Position numbers and translations under genes: made by a program. Below the pieces are notes generated by a model. That model was not told the DNA's origin. It did no database searches and worked only from the letters and a program-made list of their open reading frames with translations. A DNA stretch of 64,000 nt from Klebsiella pneumoniae (GTDB lineage: Bacteria > Myxococcota_A > UBA796 > SXON01), in assembly GCA_945861635.1 (NCBI GenBank), contig CAMAWH010000011.1, forward strand, positions 57,417 through 121,416, read 5' to 3'. Each line of letters starts with the position of its first letter. Positions within the stretch are counted from its first letter, which is position 1. Of this stretch, positions 42,563 through 50,957 are shown piece by piece.

Positions 42563-43831
42563 ATGAAAGACCATCCCGTTCTGGTCGGCATTGCCGGAGC
42601 CGGCATTCGGATGGGGCTGGGGCGAATGCGGGCGTTTTTGCGCACGATGGGCGACCCTCAACTCGCGTACCCGACGATTCACATCGCGGGCACCAATGGA
42701 AAGGGCAGCGTTGCGAACATGGTGGGCGCCATGCTGCGCGCGGAGGGCTTGCGCGTCGGCGTTCATACATCGCCGCACCTTCAACACACGAACGAGCGCA
42801 TCGTCATCGACGGGAGCGCCATCACCGATGATGCGCTCAACAGCTTGGTTGCGGAGGTCGATGTCGCCCGCATCGCGTGGGCCAGAGCGGAGTTGCCTCC
42901 CGATGAGGCCTATCCCTTGACCTACTTCGAGTTTACGGTCGCTTCGGCGTTTCGCGCGTTTGCCGCTGCCCGTGTTGACGTTGCGGTGATCGAGGTCGGC
43001 ATGGGTGGGCGGCTCGACGCAACCAACGTTCTTGCCCCTTGCGTCACCAGCATCGTGACCGTCGGACTGGATCATTGCGATCAGCTTGGCGACGATGTCG
43101 CGGCGATCGCCGGGGAGAAAGCAGGGATACTCAAGGCTGGCGTACCTGCGGTGCTGGGGCCGCTTCCGTTCGCAGCCATGCAGGTGGTGCGCTCGGTCGC
43201 GGCCGAACAGGGTGTTGCACTTCACGCTTGGGGAGATGACTTCGAAGCCTGGGGTTCGACGAACGAATTCCGCTTCCGTAGCCCCCTTGGACTGCGTGAG
43301 GGATTGGCGATCGCCTTGGCCGGCGATCATCAGGTCGCCAACGCCGGCGTTGCGCTCCGCATTGTCGAGTGTTTTTCGGCGGGCGTGCGTGTCGTCACGG
43401 ACGCGTCCGCGCGAGTTGGCCTTCTGGCGGCAACGAATGCCGGCCGCATCGAGTGGCTCGCGCCCGACGTGCTCGTCGATGGCGCGCACAATCCCGACGG
43501 CGCGGCTGCGCTCGCCAACTTCCTCGATCACCTGCCGCGGGACCGCCGACGGACGCTTCTGCTGGGTGGAGGCACGGACAAGGACGTGCGTGCGGTTGCC
43601 ACATCGTTGGCACCCTCCGTGGACCGTGTGTTTACCACGGCTTGTGACCATTCGAAGGCCCGGCCCCCGTGGGACGTTGCCCGCGAGTTGGATGGATTGG
43701 CGATCCCCGTCAGCCCGGCCGGAAGCCTCGTAGAAGCGCTGGCCCACGCCCGCTCGGGGGGGGACCTTGTGATCGTTGCGGGGTCCCTTTACCTCGTCGG
43801 CGCAGTTCGGGACCTGCTCGTCGGCGCGTAG
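42563..43831 (+). CDS. folC: Dihydrofolate synthase / folylpolyglutamate synthase
   Basis: 422 aa from the ATG at 42563. The Mur-ligase-type enzyme adds Glu to dihydropteroate and then to folate. It has HIAGTNGKGSVANMVGAML (ATP P-loop), SPHLQHTNERIVIDG, the metal-binding region FTVASAFRAFAAARVDVAVIEVGMGGRLDATN, VGLDHCDQLGDDVAAIAGEKAGI and VLVDGAHNPDGA. The catalytic Lys/Asp pattern is intact. It ends in a TAG immediately before the ATG of the LptD-like gene, in the same frame. Confidence 0.94.
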   Translation: MKDHPVLVGIAGAGIRMGLGRMRAFLRTMGDPQLAYPTIHIAGTNGKGSVANMVGAMLRAEGLRVGVHTSPHLQHTNERIVIDGSAITDDALNSLVAEVDVARIAWARAELPPDEAYPLTYFEFTVASAFRAFAAARVDVAVIEVGMGGRLDATNVLAPCVTSIVTVGLDHCDQLGDDVAAIAGEKAGILKAGVPAVLGPLPFAAMQVVRSVAAEQGVALHAWGDDFEAWGSTNEFRFRSPLGLREGLAIALAGDHQVANAGVALRIVECFSAGVRVVTDASARVGLLAATNAGRIEWLAPDVLVDGAHNPDGAAALANFLDHLPRDRRRTLLLGGGTDKDVRAVATSLAPSVDRVFTTACDHSKARPPWDVARELDGLAIPVSPAGSLVEALAHARSGGDLVIVAGSLYLVGAVRDLLVGA

Positions 43832-45577
43832 ATGGAGCTTGCGGCGGACCGTATTGAGTGGGCCGCCGGCATCGCGACGGCGTCGGGTCATGTCGTCGTT
43901 GTCGATGGTGACCAGCGCCTGATCGGGGAACGCGCGGAGCTCACCCCGGACGTGCTTTGCGTATACTCTGGAACGTATTCACGTCCCGACGGCGAAGTCG
44001 CGTTCGACGAAGCGGAGATCGGTCTACAGGACGGGGCCGGGCGGCTGGTGCGGGTGCATGCTCGGTTTGCCGGCGCAACTCTCGACGCCGAGACGCTGTT
44101 CGTCGGGCAGGAGTGGCGGGCGGAGGATGCGATTCTGAGGCCGTGCGCGTGCGACGACGGCAGGCCGGCGGCGCTGGACTTTGCCGCCCGTTTCGTGGTG
44201 GTTGAACCGGGAAAGGTCGCGATTCTCAAGGGCGGTAGCGTGCGAATCTTCAGCCTGCCGGTACTGCCCGTACCGTACTGGCGGGAGCCGCTGGACCCGA
44301 AACGCCTTCGGCTGCTGTTCCCAGCGATAGGGCTCGGGAGCGACGGGATTTTCGCCGCGCAGCACGCCAGCTTCGGGGCGGCGGGCTGGCGGGTGGACGG
44401 CGGGCCGGCGTGGCGGCAGGATCGTGGCTTCCGCGGTCAGATTGACGTGGCGCGCGCGGGGGACGCTGGCCCCGTGGCGACGTCGGGAGCACGCCTTCAG
44501 AGCGACGTTGGGTGGGACGACATCACGGACTCCGTGCGTGGTGCGCTCGCGACGCATGGTGGTGTGGCAGCCGGGAGCGACACGTCAGCGGCGGTTTCCG
44601 ACGCTTCGTCTCGCGCGGCGTGGGACGTTTCCGTCGTCAGCGACCCCATGTACGTCCAGGATTATGGTGTCGATTACGTCAGTCGCGGAGTCGGATACCG
44701 AGAGTCGAGAGCCACGGCGTCGTTCTCCGCCTTGCGGGGCACGGCCTGGCTCCCCGACGATGGGAGCATTGGTGACCTTGCGACGCTGCGGGTCCGTAAG
44801 GAGTTTGGACGCGCCGTCGCCTTCGCGCCTTCCATCGCTTTCGCGGCGGTCGGCGCCGACCCGTCGGAAGTGAGCCCACGTGTCGCGATGGGCATGGACG
44901 GCCGCGCGTCCGGTTCGTTTTCGATCCTGCATGAGGAGGCGAGCGTTGCGGGCGAGATTGTCGCGGGTGCCGGTGCGATCGGTACGCGCGCGGCGGTGGT
45001 CAACCGGACGGAGGTTCCGATTTGGTCGGCGCTCGGCGCGTGGCGGATTCAGTGGGCGCCGGGTGTCACCGTCGCGAGCACGTCCGTGACCCATTCTGCG
45101 TCCTCGGCCGTGGAAGAGACGGTAGCGGCTGGACCATCGCTGCGGGCGCAGACGGCACTGGGCAACGCTGTCGTCACTGCGGAAGGCAGCGTTCCGTGGG
45201 ATGGGGCCGCGTGGACGCCGGTTGCCCGCGCGACGGTGTCGGTGTCCCCGCTCGCCGCGCGTGTGCAGCTCGACGCGGAATTGCAACTTGGCGAGGTGCG
45301 TTTAACCACGCCGGTCGGCGGATCCATCGGGTTCGCACATGCGACGGAGCACGGCGGGACCGGGCCGCTGTCCCTGGCCTGGGCCGCGCTCGACACCCAT
45401 ATCGGTCGGTTCGTCGGCGGGGCATCGTCCGGCTACGACATCGGTATCATGGCCCTGTCGGGGGTAGGCGTGTACGCCGGCTATGACGATGGATGCTCGG
45501 CGGCGGTCGTCACCGCGTCGCTCTCGCCAGACCGCCCCGTCCCGGACATTGGCCTCAAGGTCACGTTGCGGAAGTGA
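43832..45577 (+). CDS. LptD/OstA-like LPS-assembly protein, no visible signal peptide
   Basis: 581 aa. The N-terminal GHVVVVDGDQRLIGERAEL and FDEAEIGL motifs match the OstA/LptA jellyroll domain, followed by LPVLPVPYWREPLDPKRLRLLFPAIG, typical of LptD before its barrel, and a long strand-rich C-terminus (FGRAVAFAPSIAFAAVG, VSVSPLAARVQLDAELQLGEVRL) ending SLSPDRPVPDIGLKVTLRK. LptD inserts LPS in the outer leaflet of the outer membrane. It is shorter than E. coli LptD (784) and starts without a signal sequence right after the folC TAG, in the folC frame, so its export is unexplained. Confidence 0.72.
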   Translation: MELAADRIEWAAGIATASGHVVVVDGDQRLIGERAELTPDVLCVYSGTYSRPDGEVAFDEAEIGLQDGAGRLVRVHARFAGATLDAETLFVGQEWRAEDAILRPCACDDGRPAALDFAARFVVVEPGKVAILKGGSVRIFSLPVLPVPYWREPLDPKRLRLLFPAIGLGSDGIFAAQHASFGAAGWRVDGGPAWRQDRGFRGQIDVARAGDAGPVATSGARLQSDVGWDDITDSVRGALATHGGVAAGSDTSAAVSDASSRAAWDVSVVSDPMYVQDYGVDYVSRGVGYRESRATASFSALRGTAWLPDDGSIGDLATLRVRKEFGRAVAFAPSIAFAAVGADPSEVSPRVAMGMDGRASGSFSILHEEASVAGEIVAGAGAIGTRAAVVNRTEVPIWSALGAWRIQWAPGVTVASTSVTHSASSAVEETVAAGPSLRAQTALGNAVVTAEGSVPWDGAAWTPVARATVSVSPLAARVQLDAELQLGEVRLTTPVGGSIGFAHATEHGGTGPLSLAWAALDTHIGRFVGGASSGYDIGIMALSGVGVYAGYDDGCSAAVVTASLSPDRPVPDIGLKVTLRK

Positions 45578-46636
45578 TCAATCCGCGCATGGAATGAGCC
45601 AGATCGGGGGGTTGGGATCCTCAGAAAGGTGCCAAATGCCGCGACGAACTCGGTCGTATCCAACGCTTTCCCCCTGCCGTTCGTGGGCATAGGGAACAGC
45701 CGTTCGTGACGCGTTCGCAATGTCGCCGAGGCCACCCTCGGGCAGGACGTACTCCCAGAGGTGCGAATACGTGCGCAGGACGAGTCGCGACCCGTCGGGC
45801 CACAGATCGGCGGCGGTGGTCGCGGCGCCGCCGGTTTCGTCATCGTCTCCCGTTCGCAAGGTGCCGAGTTGCGTGAGTGTCGTCGTCGCGGCGGCGTCCA
45901 TTGTCGGGAAGGTGAAGACATCGGTAAACGCGCCCGTGTATTCCTTGGTGAACAGCACCGGCACGCCGTCCGGAGTCACCAGCAGCGCTTCCGAGTTTCG
46001 CACTTTCTCCGGCCAGTCAAACGCGAAAGTATCCGGTTTCACATGGATATCCAGGCCACCGGCGAGCGACACCTCGGGCTCCGGTATCCGGTACACGGCG
46101 TGGGTCGGCCGGTCGCCGTCGTTGTCGCCGATTTCGCCGAGGAAGATGCAGGATTCAGCAGCTTCTTCGGGACTTCCCCCGCTGTCGACCTCGTCGTCCG
46201 CACCCCGTGCGTCTCCGCACGGCCCCACGGCAATGTCTTCCCAATCGTTGTTGATCACCAACCGCAGAGTGATCTTTCCGAGTGAATTCCCGAGGATGTC
46301 CAATGCATAAATCTCGTTGTACCCCGCGTGGTCCTCGTGCACCCAGAGCACGTCCGGATTTCGCCAGGACGCGGCCACGCCGCTGATTTCGTTCAATCGG
46401 TCATCTTTCACAACGCCAACCTGGGTATCCGTTCCCCAGGTCGCGCAAGCCGGCGGCAGGACGGACGCGGTGTCGGCAGCCTCCGGCGACGCGCTGTCCG
46501 ACGCTGCAGCCGCCGAGTCTGCCCCACCGGAGCCGTCCGATTCGTCGGCATGTGAATCTGCTTGTTCAGAGACAACGGCATCCTCCGAACACGCAAGTAG
46601 CGTACTCACAGAAACGAGGATCGCGGGCGTCCTCAT
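45578..46636 (-). CDS. Beta-propeller-like lipoprotein
   Basis: 352 aa from the ATG at 46636, giving MRTPAILVSVSTLLAC (lipobox Cys 16). An acidic Ser/Ala/Asp-rich stalk is followed by a propeller-type body: DDRLNEISGVAASWRNPDVL with WVHEDHAGYNEIYALD, NDWEDIAVGP, FLGEIGDNDGDR, VYRIPEPEVS, LVTPDGVPVLFTKEYTG and YDRVRRGIWHLSED. This pattern recurs in secreted propeller proteins of unclear role (SdiA-regulated- or phytase-like in appearance). It is third in the minus-strand run after the ATP-grasp and 46641-47552 genes, with gaps of 4-5 bp, so a common operon is likely. Confidence 0.75.
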   Translation of the reverse strand: MRTPAILVSVSTLLACSEDAVVSEQADSHADESDGSGGADSAAAASDSASPEAADTASVLPPACATWGTDTQVGVVKDDRLNEISGVAASWRNPDVLWVHEDHAGYNEIYALDILGNSLGKITLRLVINNDWEDIAVGPCGDARGADDEVDSGGSPEEAAESCIFLGEIGDNDGDRPTHAVYRIPEPEVSLAGGLDIHVKPDTFAFDWPEKVRNSEALLVTPDGVPVLFTKEYTGAFTDVFTFPTMDAAATTTLTQLGTLRTGDDDETGGAATTAADLWPDGSRLVLRTYSHLWEYVLPEGGLGDIANASRTAVPYAHERQGESVGYDRVRRGIWHLSEDPNPPIWLIPCAD

Positions 46637-46640
46637 GAGA

Positions 46641-47552
46641 CTACCGAGCCAGCGCTGCAAGGACGACGGGGGTGGCGTCCGGCACGCCGCATCCGCCCAA
46701 CGCTGTGGGATTTGCGCACAGTGCCACGTCCGCCGGTCCGCCCTTCTTCGCCGCCTTCGCCAGTTCCTTTTTCGCGCGAGCGAGCACATCCGCGCCGACG
46801 GTTGTCATCGTTGCCGTCCACCGGGCGCGCACGGCCTCTCCCTGCGCGATCGCCGCTTTCTTGGCGGTGGCATCGTCGGCGTCGGCGTCGATCTGCTCGA
46901 TGTCCGCCTCGTAGGCATCCTGCGCCGCCTGTACGTCGTCACCGCGCAGCGCACGCGCGAGTGCGGCCGCGTCCACCGAGCACGCGGCTCCCGTCAGGGG
47001 GATTGGCGCCTGTGATGCCGATGGTAGCGCGATGATCGGCCAATCGACCGTCAGGATCTCCTGAATCGCTGCGGCGAGCTTCGGGTCGGTGTCGATCGCG
47101 CCGACAAGCGCCGGCGAAAGGTCCTTCCCCGGACATTTGGGCGCTCGACGCATCAGCGCTTCGATGGCGGAGCCACCCGTGCACTCCTTCACGTCGAATC
47201 CTTTGCCAACCGTCGGGAGCGCACGCTGCACGGCGTCACCGAAAACCCGGCTGTAGTCGTCTGCGAGGAGGTCCGCGTGCTTGGACAGTTGCAGGAACTG
47301 CCCGGCGAGCGCGCGCCGTTGCGCGGTGTTGTACGCCACGAGCGCCTCCGGCGAGCCCGCTATCGCGACGCCGAGGTCCAAATCGGCAACCGCCCTTTTT
47401 CCCTTCTCCAGTGCGTCCTGCGCCCGTTCGTACGCCGCTGCATCACGACCCTGCGCCTTCGCGAATTGCGCGGACCCGCCGGCGATGGTGTCACTGGACC
47501 AAAACGCAGGCTCCGCAGACAGGACGGTGGTGATGATGAGGAGCAGCAACAT
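46641..47552 (-). CDS. Exported protein of unknown function
   Basis: 303 aa from the ATG at 47552. A signal peptide MLLLLIITTVLSAEP precedes a largely helical, charged chain (AKAQGRDAAAYERAQDALEKGKRAV, AYNTAQRRALAGQFLQLSKHADLLADDY). Several Cys are present (KECTGGS, KCPGKD, GAACSVD, ALCANPTALGGCG), probably in disulfides. Low complexity Ala/Asp near residues 225-275 suggests helical arrays. The family is unknown. It is between the ATP-grasp gene (5 bp) and the propeller lipoprotein (4 bp). Confidence 0.72.
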   Translation of the reverse strand: MLLLLIITTVLSAEPAFWSSDTIAGGSAQFAKAQGRDAAAYERAQDALEKGKRAVADLDLGVAIAGSPEALVAYNTAQRRALAGQFLQLSKHADLLADDYSRVFGDAVQRALPTVGKGFDVKECTGGSAIEALMRRAPKCPGKDLSPALVGAIDTDPKLAAAIQEILTVDWPIIALPSASQAPIPLTGAACSVDAAALARALRGDDVQAAQDAYEADIEQIDADADDATAKKAAIAQGEAVRARWTATMTTVGADVLARAKKELAKAAKKGGPADVALCANPTALGGCGVPDATPVVLAALAR

Positions 47553-47557
47553 GGACC

Positions 47558-48796
47558 TCACTGTGCCACGAACACCGGAACCTGCGTGGCTCCTCCGGTC
47601 GTGACGTTGGCAAGCTCGGTGGGCGAAACGCGGCAGAGAAAGCCGGCGAGCCGGCCCCGGACAAGGAATGGGGCGAGGTCCGCGAGCAGATTCCGCGTGG
47701 ACCCGTCGCGCGCGTCGACAAACGGTGAACGGCGCGCGGGCGCCCGACGCTGCAGGATGGTGGGCGCCGTGGTGGCCAGCGCGACGTCCCAGTCGCGACG
47801 TGACACTTGCCAGCCCAGGACGACGCCGCGACCTCCATGCCCGTCGGTCGGCTTGAGCACCCATTCGGCTTGCGCGGGGCGGGCTCGCTCGCGGCCGGCG
47901 TCGTCAAGTAGATACGTCACCGGAATATGGCGCGCGACAAACGCCCGTTCCAGAGGGGTAAGTGGAAACAGGGGATCATGGAGGAGCGCGAAAACACCCT
48001 TGTTGTGGAGCAGCGCCGTGCGCAGCGAATTGATCATGCACACGCGCCGCGCCCGGTACGCGGCCAGGAGCGGCCGCAGCTCACTGGCGCGGGTGACGAC
48101 GTCGCGGACGAGGAACCGACGAAACACAACGTCGATGGCGGTGCCGTCCGCGCGGAGCCGGTCGCCGTCGAACGTCAGGCGACCTGGCGTCGTGACGAGA
48201 GTTGGGAGCCCCGCACATTGGAAGGCATGCGAGAGCAGCTCAAACTCGGGCGCGGTCCCGACGCCTGCGAAGTCCACGATGGCAATCTGGAGCCGCCGAT
48301 GCCGGTACCCCCACTCCCGGGCGATCGCGCGGATGGTGGCGATGGAGGGTGCAATCGGCAAGATGGATCGCAGCGCGGCGAACCGTGGGTCGGCGCGGAA
48401 CACGGCATCGAGCGCGGCGGCGTAGCCCATGCCAGCGGGCGACTCGGCGTTCAACTCCAAAAACTGCGGCGCGCCCTCTGCGACGTAGGCATCCACGCGC
48501 GCGAACGGCGCAACGCTTGAGAAGCCTGGGTCAATGGCCGCCAGTTCGAGTTCGGCCAGCGGCACGCCGATCCGCGCGGCGAGCGATGCCGGGCCGAGGT
48601 GGAGGTCGGCCAGCAGCGCGGAACGCACCTTTTGGATGATGCGGTGGAAACGCGGGAGAATGCGCTGCCATACGCGGACTTCATCGGCACTCAGGACGAG
48701 CGGAGTTTGGTGCACGCAGACAGGGCTTCCGGCGTACGTCGCTCCGGCGGCGCGAATTCGCTCCAATACATCGGGCAACGGGCTCGGCGCGCGCAT
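47558..48796 (-). CDS. ATP-grasp-like protein (glutathionylspermidine-synthase type)
   Basis: 412 aa from the ATG at 48796. The sequence FLELNAESPAGMGYAAALD, then RLQIAIVDFAGVGTAPEF, then MINSLRTALLHNKGVFALLHD with EWVLKPTDGHGGRGVVLGW fits circularly permuted ATP-grasp enzymes, including glutathionylspermidine synthase-like and DUF404/407 relatives that ligate amino groups to carboxylates. The C-terminal AGFLCRVSPTELANVTTGGAT is the family tail with the RxSP and N-T-x-G-G segments. Product unknown. It starts the minus-strand run and is divergent from holB with 36 bp between. Confidence 0.75.
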   Translation of the reverse strand: MRAPSPLPDVLERIRAAGATYAGSPVCVHQTPLVLSADEVRVWQRILPRFHRIIQKVRSALLADLHLGPASLAARIGVPLAELELAAIDPGFSSVAPFARVDAYVAEGAPQFLELNAESPAGMGYAAALDAVFRADPRFAALRSILPIAPSIATIRAIAREWGYRHRRLQIAIVDFAGVGTAPEFELLSHAFQCAGLPTLVTTPGRLTFDGDRLRADGTAIDVVFRRFLVRDVVTRASELRPLLAAYRARRVCMINSLRTALLHNKGVFALLHDPLFPLTPLERAFVARHIPVTYLLDDAGRERARPAQAEWVLKPTDGHGGRGVVLGWQVSRRDWDVALATTAPTILQRRAPARRSPFVDARDGSTRNLLADLAPFLVRGRLAGFLCRVSPTELANVTTGGATQVPVFVAQ

Positions 48797-48832
48797 CGGC
48801 GGCCATCGTACCCACCTTGATATGCATTCGCT

Positions 48833-49825
48833 GTGAACACCTTGCCGCCGATCCTTGGGAACGAAGCCACGCGCGAGCGCCTCTGGCGCGCGGCCGATGA
48901 GGGGCGCAGCCATCATTGCTACTTGTTCGAAGGCCCGGACGGTGTCGGGAAGCACACGACGGCGATGCGGCTGGCGCTGTACATGAATTGCGATTCCGCT
49001 TCGCGTCCGTGTGGCACCTGCACACCCTGCAGGATGATGATTGCGGGCAGTCATCCTGACCTGATCGTCGTCGGTCCCGATCCTGAGAAGCTCACGCGCG
49101 TGATTTCCGTCGCGCAGGCGCATGACGTGATCCGCGCGCTGCAGTTGCAACGGCATTCGGCCCGCCGGCGCGTCGTGATCATCGATCCGGTGGACGTGCT
49201 CAACGAGGAGTCGGCCAACTCGTTGCTGAAAACGCTGGAGGAACCGCCACTTGGCACCCAGTTCATCCTGATCACTGGCCGCGTTGCTTCGCTTTTGCCG
49301 ACGATACGCAGTCGTGCGCAACGGGTACGGTTCGGCGCTCTGCCCGTCGACACGCTCCGGACGTGGTTGTCAGCACGCGGCGTTGATCCTCTCCTTGCGG
49401 CGGGTGCGCAGGGCAGTCCCGGGCTCGCGCTACGGCTGGCGGCGGGGGAGGCAGGGGCGCGCGACGACGTGCGGGATCGGCTTCTCGGTGCGATAGGCCA
49501 GCCGCTCCACGCACTGTTCGCGGCGTCGGAGGCGCTTGGGAAGAAAGACGACGGTGTGAGTTCGTCGGAACTGGCAGTGGATATACTCGAGGAGCTGCTT
49601 CGGGACGCAGTGATGGTGGCAAACGGACGTGCGCCGCTCGTGCCGGCGAACGCCGAGGTTGCCGCGCGTTGGGCCGCGGCGATGTGGCCGGGTGGCTTGG
49701 CGCGCTTGTCGAGGGCCATCGGCAGCGCGCGCGATCGGCTGCGCCTGAACGTGAACGGCCGCGTTGTGTTGGAGGCGCTTCTTGCAGCCGTAAACCTCGA
49801 ACTTTCCCAGGCGCGTGCTGCATGA
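48833..49825 (+). CDS. holB: DNA polymerase III subunit delta'
   Basis: 330 aa from a GTG. The AAA+ clamp-loader subunit has a Walker A-like FEGPDGVGKHTTAM, the zinc site C-x-S-A-S-R-P-C-G-T-C-x-x-C-R, and sensor-type VVIIDPVDVLNEESANSLLKTLEEPP followed by ILITGRVASLLPTIRSRAQRVRF. The C-terminal helical collar continues to 330. It works with delta and tau to load the sliding clamp. The stop overlaps the tatD start (ATGA), a common holB-tatD coupling. Confidence 0.92.
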   Translation: MNTLPPILGNEATRERLWRAADEGRSHHCYLFEGPDGVGKHTTAMRLALYMNCDSASRPCGTCTPCRMMIAGSHPDLIVVGPDPEKLTRVISVAQAHDVIRALQLQRHSARRRVVIIDPVDVLNEESANSLLKTLEEPPLGTQFILITGRVASLLPTIRSRAQRVRFGALPVDTLRTWLSARGVDPLLAAGAQGSPGLALRLAAGEAGARDDVRDRLLGAIGQPLHALFAASEALGKKDDGVSSSELAVDILEELLRDAVMVANGRAPLVPANAEVAARWAAAMWPGGLARLSRAIGSARDRLRLNVNGRVVLEALLAAVNLELSQARAA

Positions 49826-50598
49826 TCGACTCCCATTGTCACCTGGATACGTCGGTATGGGGCACCGATGCGGTGGTCGATCAGGTCATTGCACGTGCGC
49901 ACGCCGCGGGCGTCGACGAAATGGTCACGATCGGCAGCGGATATGGCTTTGACAGCGCGTGGCGGGCGATGGAGGTGGTGCGCCGGCACCCCAGCGTGCG
50001 CGCCTCCGTCGGGCTGCACCCGCACGATGCGAAGGATTTCTCTCCGGAGCGTTTCGCGGATCTTCTGGCGTTGGCCGACGATCCTCGGGTCGTCGCGATC
50101 GGGGAGATGGGGCTGGACTATCACTACGAGCACTCCGAGCGGGAGGCGCAACGCGTCGCGTTTCGAGCGCAACTGCAGGCCGCCCGTAGTCGGCGTTTGC
50201 CAGTGGTCATCCATGACCGCGATTCGGGCAACGAAACGCTGGCCATGCTCGACGAGGCGGCGGCCTGGGACACGGGGGTGCTGTACCACTGCTACACGGG
50301 AAACGTAGCTACCATGCAGGATATCGTCGCGCGTGGCGGGTACATCTCCATCCCGGGCATCGTGACGTTCAAGAACGCCGGCGCCATGGCGGACGTGGCG
50401 ACGGTCGTGCCGTTGGACCGCCTGCTGATCGAGACGGACAGCCCCTTTTTGACGCCGGTGCCGCACCGGGGGAAGCGAAACGAGCCGGCGTATGTCACTC
50501 TGGTCGCCGCGAAAATCGCGTCACTTCGGGGCATGGACGTGAACGAACTCGATCGCATCACGACGGATAACGCGAAGCGCGTCTTCCGCTGGACATGA
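49822..50598 (+). CDS. tatD: TatD-family metal-dependent hydrolase
   Basis: 258 aa from the ATG at 49822 overlapping the holB stop. Metal ligands appear in order: DSHCHLD, the Glu in IGEMGLDYHYE, VVIHDRDSGN, YHCYTGN and RLLIETDSPFLTP. This is the TatD DNase-type amidohydrolase fold (3'-5' exonuclease, DNA repair or RNA processing). Length is normal and the fold is complete. Confidence 0.93.
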   Translation: MIDSHCHLDTSVWGTDAVVDQVIARAHAAGVDEMVTIGSGYGFDSAWRAMEVVRRHPSVRASVGLHPHDAKDFSPERFADLLALADDPRVVAIGEMGLDYHYEHSEREAQRVAFRAQLQAARSRRLPVVIHDRDSGNETLAMLDEAAAWDTGVLYHCYTGNVATMQDIVARGGYISIPGIVTFKNAGAMADVATVVPLDRLLIETDSPFLTPVPHRGKRNEPAYVTLVAAKIASLRGMDVNELDRITTDNAKRVFRWT

Positions 50599-50701
50599 AT
50601 CTCGGCGGGAGCCCGTCGGTTGAATGCGTCACGCGGACGCGCAGCGGCCCCAAAAAGGAACACGCCTGATCGTCCATTCGGCCGAACGCGGTGCGGCCTG
50701 A

Positions 50702-50872
50702 CTACTTTTTGTGCTTTTCCGCAATCGCCGCGGCGTTGGCGTCGGCCTCCGGTGTGTGTATCGGAAATACCGGTGTCGTACCTTTATTTTCACGCGTGTT
50801 GCGTGCCTTGCGGCCCGCGTTCTTTCGGCGGAGCTTGCGGCGGTATTCGGTCTGTGCGGTGGCGGACGGCAT
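50702..50872 (-). CDS. Small very basic protein
   Basis: 56 aa from the ATG at 50872: a helical N-terminal half packed with Arg and Lys (AQTEYRRKLRRKNAGRKARN), then TTPVFPIHTPE and a Lys/His-rich end. This shape fits a small nucleic-acid-binding or ribosome-associated protein. I recognise no named family. It lies 85 bp downstream of the bpX6-like gene on the same strand and could be part of that transcript. Confidence 0.6.
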   Translation of the reverse strand: MPSATAQTEYRRKLRRKNAGRKARNTRENKGTTPVFPIHTPEADANAAAIAEKHKK

Positions 50873-50957
50873 GTGAAACCTCGAATCGGAAGGGCGGCCG
50901 TCTAATCGACTGACCGCGGGTCGGCAACGTGGAGCGGGTTCGTGGGGCGCAACGTGG

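Noticed and set aside
42368..43891. Minus-strand frame of 507 codons
   Set aside because: It is antisense to accD and folC, which are unambiguous; it has no recognisable domain.
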